Below the pieces are notes generated by a model. It was given only the letters and a program-made list of their open reading frames with translations, ran no database searches and was not told the origin of the DNA. A stretch of 64,000 bases of DNA from Bacillota bacterium. GTDB lineage: Bacteria > Bacillota > Clostridia > Lachnospirales > Anaerotignaceae. Positions 60,167 through 64,000 of the stretch are shown here, one piece after another; position 1 is the stretch's first letter; every line of letters starts with the position of its first letter. A program made the translations under genes and the position numbers. The stretch lies in assembly GCA_017534115.1 (NCBI GenBank), contig JAFWDD010000029.1, forward strand, positions 1 through 64,000, read 5' to 3'.

Positions 60167-60946
60167 CTATACTCTTCTCAGAATTTCCCATATTCCCATC
60201 ATAAATTCCGCCGGTATGAATTTTGCAGTTATCCAGTGGGCTGTGCACATAATTCCCGGAGTACATACGGGAAGACCTATTCGGCTTGCGAAAAGAGAAC
60301 GGCTTGCAATGGCTTTTGCCGTGGATGACAGAGGGAAATGTCTGATTCCAACACCGCCGTCTGCTGTTTTCTTTGCTGTGGGAATGAATTCCGTATCCCG
60401 AATCCAATAGGGACATACTGCCGTAACCTTTATTCCCGTGCCAAAAAGCTCAACTCTGAGAGCTCTGGTGTATCTGTAAAGAAAAGCCTTGGATGCCGCG
60501 TAGACGCTCAGGTACTGGAAAGGCTGGAATCCCGCTGTCGAGCAGATTTCCATGATCCGGCTGCCTTTTTTCATGTAGGGTATGGATATGGATGTCATAC
60601 CCACAGCCGCACGGCAGTTTAAGTCTATCATTTTATCGTTGTCCGCTCTGGATACGGTTTTATAATTGCCGATTTTTGCAAAGCCTGCCGCGTTAATCAA
60701 TATTGCTATCTCAGGCCGTTCACTCTCATAAAGCTCTTCTATGCGGTCAATTGACTCCGGACTTGTAAGATCCATGGGAATTGGACGTATAACAGTAGTT
60801 TTTATGCTATTTCTGAGCTCTTCCAAACGTTCTCTTCTTCTGGCAATAACCCATATTTCCTGTATATCGGGTTCAGTTTCCGCAATCTGGCGTACATATT
60901 CTCTGCCCAGACCGCTGGACGCTCCCGTTATGACTGCTATTTTCAT
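60167..60946 (-). CDS. SDR family oxidoreductase
   Basis: A 259-residue short-chain dehydrogenase. Cofactor loop TGASSGLG (7-14), NAAG (85-88), catalytic Ser136, Tyr149 and Lys153 (YAASK), then VCPYWIRDTEF. The long C-terminal helix region after residue 200 differs from FabG types and resembles the DltE/YqjQ-like reductases that act on lipids or steroids. The arginine-rich RRRERL after strand 2 suggests NADP. Co-directional with the acetyltransferase. Substrate unknown. Confidence 0.9.
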   Translation of the reverse strand: MKIAVITGASSGLGREYVRQIAETEPDIQEIWVIARRRERLEELRNSIKTTVIRPIPMDLTSPESIDRIEELYESERPEIAILINAAGFAKIGNYKTVSRADNDKMIDLNCRAAVGMTSISIPYMKKGSRIMEICSTAGFQPFQYLSVYAASKAFLYRYTRALRVELFGTGIKVTAVCPYWIRDTEFIPTAKKTADGGVGIRHFPLSSTAKAIASRSLFASRIGLPVCTPGIMCTAHWITAKFIPAEFMMGIWEILRRV

Positions 60947-61095
60947 AAAAACTCTCCTCTCATCCGATATTATTGCCTGAATCTATCAATATTAAGCGGC
61001 ATATTCTATCAGCTATTTAGAATTTTACCATTTTTTCACTTAAAATTCCAGCTTTGAAGAATTTATCATAGTTCCGTCAATAAAATCACTCCATC

Positions 61096-61125
61096 TTGAC
61101 AAAAAACTCTTTATAATGCTATATT
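61096..61125 (+). promoter_or_regulatory. Promoter of the lipoprotein gene
   Basis: TTGACA (61096-61101), 18-base spacer, TATATT (61120-61125). Confidence 0.7.
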
Positions 61126-61173
61126 TTATTATAGTAAATTGTTAAACTAAAGTATTTTAAAAGGAGTGTTATT

Positions 61174-61776
61174 ATGAAAAAAGCATTAAGAACAATAATT
61201 GCGGCAGCCGTAATCGGCGCAATGGCTCTTGCTTTAGCAGGCTGCGGCGGAAGCGGCTCAGGTGACAGCGGAAGCGCATCAGGCAAATCAGCATCAGCAG
61301 GCGAAACAATCGATAACGGAGTTTTCTCCGCAGTTTGCCCTGACGGATACAGAAATATTACCCAGACAGATGTATTCGGAGAAAAGGACGCAGACGGAAA
61401 TTTCCCTGTATCCCAGGAACTTATGGTGTTCTCTTACGGAGCTGAAAGTGATTACGATATTTTCTCAAAACCTTCCGTATCTATTTTCCTTCTTTCTTCC
61501 AGCATGACCGCAGAATCTTCAATGTCTTCATTTGATATTTTCTACGATTCATATGAAGAAACCACATTCAATGTAAACGGCGAAGATATTCCCGGCGCTA
61601 AAGTCGTTAACGACGACTATACATATGATATTGGATACGTTGAAAAAGACGGCAGAGTATTCCAGATTACGGTTGTTACATCCAATGAAGACGGCGATTC
61701 CGGCATCAGCATGGAAAGCCCTGACGTTCAGGCTGTATGCGACAGCATCACAATTACAGGTGAGCCTACAAAATAA
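61174..61776 (+). CDS. Lipoprotein of unknown function, 200 aa
   Basis: An exported, lipid-anchored protein. The signal KKALRTIIAAAVIGAMALALAGC has the lipobox LAGC (Cys24), followed by a Gly/Ser spacer of about 20 residues and a soluble domain of about 150 residues rich in Asp, Ser and aromatic residues. No catalytic motif is visible. Similar small lipoproteins with a VFSAVCPDGY-type start are frequent in clostridia but not characterised to my knowledge. AAGGAGTG precedes the ATG; single gene with its own terminator. Confidence 0.88.
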   Translation: MKKALRTIIAAAVIGAMALALAGCGGSGSGDSGSASGKSASAGETIDNGVFSAVCPDGYRNITQTDVFGEKDADGNFPVSQELMVFSYGAESDYDIFSKPSVSIFLLSSSMTAESSMSSFDIFYDSYEETTFNVNGEDIPGAKVVNDDYTYDIGYVEKDGRVFQITVVTSNEDGDSGISMESPDVQAVCDSITITGEPTK

Positions 61777-61818
61777 GGTTTGCAAAAAGAAAATGAATAA
61801 ATAGAATAAATATAATAC

Positions 61819-61856
61819 AGGACGCTTAAGTTAATTCTTTTGCGTCCCTTTTTTAT
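61819..61856 (+). terminator. Terminator of the lipoprotein gene
   Basis: AGGACGC pairs with GCGTCCC around a 16-base loop, then a run of T. Confidence 0.8.
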
Positions 61857-61869
61857 GAAAATTTCAAAA

Positions 61870-61908
61870 ATAAAAAGAATCCTGCCGATTTTTAATTCAG
61901 CGGATTCC
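61870..61908 (-). terminator. Terminator of the HD-domain gene
   Basis: Minus strand GAATCCGC pairs with a GGCAGGATTC segment (small bulge), then TTTTTATTTTT. Confidence 0.75.
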
Positions 61909-61976
61909 TTTAATATACTTTTATTGGTCCCAATTTGTTTTGCCTAATGCCGCATCAAATCATAAAACTTCTCTTA

Positions 61977-62633
61977 TCACAATACTTTTTGTCCGTTAAC
62001 GCGCAGAGAAAACTTTGCGTCAAACATTCTTGCAGCACGGGAACACATAGTCATGCGTCCGAGAAAAATCTCGAAATAATCATACATCGTAGAAATATTT
62101 TCATCAACGGACAAGTCAAGTATGATCCTTCTCTTTTCCATGTCATACTCCAGTTTTGTTTTTGTAACGGCATAATTCACACGGTCATGAATATCAAAAA
62201 GTATGGGATCCTTTGTCCGTACGCGATTCCTCCTCACATCCGTTTTATCCGCAATAATTACAGCGGCGGTAATGGGATCTGCCGCAACTCCTGTTGATTC
62301 ATCATGATTGGCGATTGTAGAAACTACCTGTATACGGTCTTTTATGGACATATCTGTCTCTTTGAGTATTTCATTGGCCAGAATAGCCCCATATTCCGCA
62401 TGATGGTTTCGGTTGATTGCATTTCCTATATCATGCATGAAACCGGCGATCTTAGCCAATTCCATTTCTCTTTCGCTGTATCCGAAAGTATGCAGAAGCT
62501 CCGCCGCTTTCTCCGCAACAAGCTTTGTATGGATTATGGAATGGTCTGTATATCCCAGCTCTTCCAGTATTTCTCCGCCTTTTTCATAATACTCCAGTAT
62601 TTCCGGATTTTTTACTATGTCTTTATATTTCAC
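61977..62633 (-). CDS. HD-domain phosphohydrolase
   Basis: A 218-residue metal-dependent phosphohydrolase. The HD core is HTKLVAEKAAELL, the paired GFMHDIGNAINRNHHAEYGAIL and ANHDES, with aspartate in IADKTDVRR, so all metal ligands of the superfamily are visible. A short C-terminal beta region of about 70 residues follows. The substrate (nucleotide or cyclic nucleotide) is not known. It is monocistronic; start ATG at 62633 has AAAGGAT upstream. Confidence 0.9.
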   Translation of the reverse strand: MKYKDIVKNPEILEYYEKGGEILEELGYTDHSIIHTKLVAEKAAELLHTFGYSEREMELAKIAGFMHDIGNAINRNHHAEYGAILANEILKETDMSIKDRIQVVSTIANHDESTGVAADPITAAVIIADKTDVRRNRVRTKDPILFDIHDRVNYAVTKTKLEYDMEKRRIILDLSVDENISTMYDYFEIFLGRMTMCSRAARMFDAKFSLRVNGQKVL

Positions 62634-62861
62634 CGTTTACATCCTTTCATATTCAATCAAAACACTGCTGTCAAAAATTCCGATGCAAAACCATTATGGT
62701 TATGAAATTACATAAATCAAAAACTTAATTTATGGTATCATATTCCGGCCTGTTTTTCAATATATGATACCTTTACAGCCTCCAAACTATAATTTGTCAA
62801 ATCTTAAGCAGTCATCTTTCAGTGATTAATTTATGGTTTATAACTATCTTTAAAAATGTTT

Positions 62862-62916
62862 TTAAAAAAACAAAAACAGAGCATGAAAGACTGACTCGTC
62901 TTATCTATGCTCTGCT
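62862..62916 (-). terminator. Terminator of ssrA
   Basis: Minus strand CAGAGCATA pairs with CATGCTCTG around a roughly 20-base, partly paired loop, then TTTTTGTTTTTTT. It starts six bases after the tmRNA 3' end. Confidence 0.85.
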
Positions 62917-62921
62917 TTTTA

Positions 62922-63279
62922 TGGAGATGAGGAGAATCGAACTCCTGTCCGAAAACCCATCCGCAAGATTTTCTCCCATCACAGTTGATTATTTAAAATT
63001 CCCTACGTTCACGCAAACCAACATGCTTGAATTTCAGTAGCTTCATGTTTCTTCCTGCATGGCAAAGCTTACACACAGGAGTTCCCCGCAAGGTCGATAC
63101 CCGACTCTTCTGCTGCGGGAGACAGAAGGCGGATAAGCAGCTTTAAGCTTAAGCTGCTAAAGCGTAATTGTAATCTTTGTCGATTATTTTTAAAAAATGT
63201 TCCGGCTTTTTAATGCAGTTACCGGCCTGCAGATGGCTTATCTGTACTTCCGAATCCCCGTCGAAACCATTGCATCCCC
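62922..63279 (-). ncRNA. ssrA: Transfer-messenger RNA (tmRNA)
   Basis: 358 bases. The 5' end GGGGATG pairs with CATCTCC at the 3' end to form the tRNA-like acceptor, followed by the conserved GGTTTCGACGGGG at the 5' side and GAGTTCGATTCTC in the T-arm. The tag-reading frame ends ...DKDYNYALAA with stop TAA at 63149-63151; the exact resume codon is not certain. CCA is not encoded. It lies seven bases after smpB, so both partners of ribosome rescue come from one locus. Confidence 0.96.
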
Positions 63280-63285
63280 GTAGTA

Positions 63286-63759
63286 TCAAAGGGTAAGATT
63301 CCTTACCTTGAAATCCTTTGAAGCCTCGCGCATCTGGTCTTTTTTGGCGATGGACTGACGCTTGTCATAAAGCTTTTTGCCTTTAGCAAGGCCTATGTCT
63401 ATTTTGACCAGACTTTTTGTAAAATACACCTTCAGCGGCACTATGGTATATCCTGCCGCGGTCACAGCTGAAGCAAGCTTCCTGATTTCCGACTTATGGA
63501 GCAAAAGTCTTCTTGTTCTGAGAGGATCTTTGTTAAAAATATTTCCCTGCTCATAAGGGCTTATATGCATATTATGGATAAGCGCTTCACCGTTTTCTAT
63601 TTTTATAAAGCTTTCCTTGAGACTGCATTTGCCAAGCCTCATGGATTTGACCTCTGTACCTGTCAAAGCTATGCCTGCCTGATACACGTCTTCTATAAAA
63701 TAGTCATGGTATGCTTTTTTGTTCTGAGCTATTAATTTAATACCTGCACTTTTCGCCAT
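63286..63759 (-). CDS. smpB: SsrA-binding protein
   Basis: A 157-residue partner of tmRNA that takes the place of the anticodon arm on stalled ribosomes. It has the OB-fold start [50 protein letters not shown], and the C-terminal basic tail [25 protein letters not shown] that enters the mRNA channel. The ATG at 63759 with GAGGTG upstream is preferred to an earlier in-frame ATG at 63783. Located directly before ssrA. Confidence 0.97.
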   Translation of the reverse strand: MAKSAGIKLIAQNKKAYHDYFIEDVYQAGIALTGTEVKSMRLGKCSLKESFIKIENGEALIHNMHISPYEQGNIFNKDPLRTRRLLLHKSEIRKLASAVTAAGYTIVPLKVYFTKSLVKIDIGLAKGKKLYDKRQSIAKKDQMREASKDFKVRNLTL

Positions 63760-63874
63760 AATTTCACCTCTTTGCTCCATCAATCAATTGTAACACAAAA
63801 TCCCCTGAAGTCAAATTACAAAATTATTACAAATTCTATCAGAAAACCTCTTAAATATACCACTATACATACGC

Positions 63875-64000
63875 CTATGCGTCTGCATTACTCTCATAAA
63901 CCGTACACCCGAACGTATCCTTATCCAGGCCGGCATATTCCACGCATTTATTGATTATATCGGCAAGGAGTTTCCACTCCTCAGGCAAATAGCACCAACA
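63875..64000 (-). CDS. C-terminal end of an unidentified protein (partial)
   Basis: An open frame entering from the right edge and ending in TAG at 63875-63877. The visible 41 residues run CWCYLPEEWKLLADI at the start and DTFGCTVYESNADA at the end: an amphipathic helix followed by a short strand and acidic tail, with three cysteines. Too little to assign a family. About 115 bases separate it from smpB with no terminator. Confidence 0.5.
   Translation of the reverse strand, partial: CWCYLPEEWKLLADIINKCVEYAGLDKDTFGCTVYESNADA

Noticed and set aside
62922-63279. tmRNA as an integration site for a mobile element
   Set aside because: No integrase, direct repeat of the tmRNA 3' end or foreign-looking genes are seen downstream; the next gene is an ordinary HD phosphohydrolase.
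63772-63954. 60-codon plus-strand frame upstream of smpB
   Set aside because: Low-complexity composition (Thr, His, Tyr), no ribosome site, and overlaps the tail of a better-supported minus-strand frame.

Overview
The window is chromosomal DNA from a low-GC, spore-forming, probably anaerobic Bacillota, most likely class Clostridia. The evidence is a stage IV sporulation protein SpoIVA, a YtaF-type sporulation membrane protein, a BofC-like protein, GatCAB amidotransferase, a T-box-controlled prolyl-tRNA synthetase, a CIRCE-controlled groESL operon, SLH-domain surface anchoring, and Gram-positive style promoters and GGAGG ribosome binding sites. The genus cannot be fixed from the sequence alone. 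Most of the window is ordinary core genome. No insertion sequence, prophage, rRNA operon or CRISPR array was seen.

Layout: 1-3.1 kb, a MarR regulator with a heterodimeric ABC exporter. 3.1-7.2 kb, guaB-guaA followed by a purine nucleoside phosphorylase that carries a lipoprotein signal and is broken by a one-base frameshift. 7.5-10.6 kb, an SDR oxidoreductase and groES-groEL; groEL carries an in-frame TGA. 10.8-18.4 kb, a more accessory stretch: a small membrane protein, tRNA-Ser, a 1203-aa Ig-like/SLH surface protein, a probable HhH plus PD-(D/E)XK nuclease, an orphan protein, a flavodoxin, a thioesterase, a zinc-ribbon protein and tRNA-Leu. 18.6-20.3 kb, a class M sirtuin with a zinc-type macrodomain (a reversible protein ADP-ribosylation pair). 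20.3-26.2 kb, a small alarmone synthetase, gatCAB and T-box-proS. 26.3-34 kb, a GyrI-like protein, topoisomerase III, a BofC-like protein, a peroxide-response cluster (gpx-ohrR-flavodoxin), hflX and a nitroreductase. 34-38 kb, tsaE-tsaB-rimI followed by a Lon-like protease. 38.4-46.9 kb, an M23 peptidase, trmL, a PerR/Fur regulator, three PLP aminotransferases, an Lrp regulator and a VanW lipoprotein. 47.2-50.1 kb, an ACT protein, homoserine dehydrogenase and aspartokinase (threonine pathway). 50.2-57.4 kb, an acetyltransferase, spoIVA, two DUF4190-like proteins, comF, ytaF and a Ca2+ P-type ATPase. 57.4-64 kb, a LOG-family protein, MATE, acetyltransferase, SDR, lipoprotein, HD protein, tmRNA, smpB and the tail of one more gene.

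The points most worth following up are: the SirTM/macrodomain pair without its usual GcvH-L/LplA partners next door; the stand-alone HhH nuclease with a perfect 19-bp palindrome in front of it; a roughly 105-residue module repeated four times in the SLH protein that I cannot assign to a family; the apparently exported purine nucleoside phosphorylase tied to guaBA; and the nonsense codon inside the only groEL seen here. The groEL and phosphorylase lesions may be sequence errors, so they should be checked against reads before any biology is built on them. I did not find a convincing multi-gene system of a wholly new kind.
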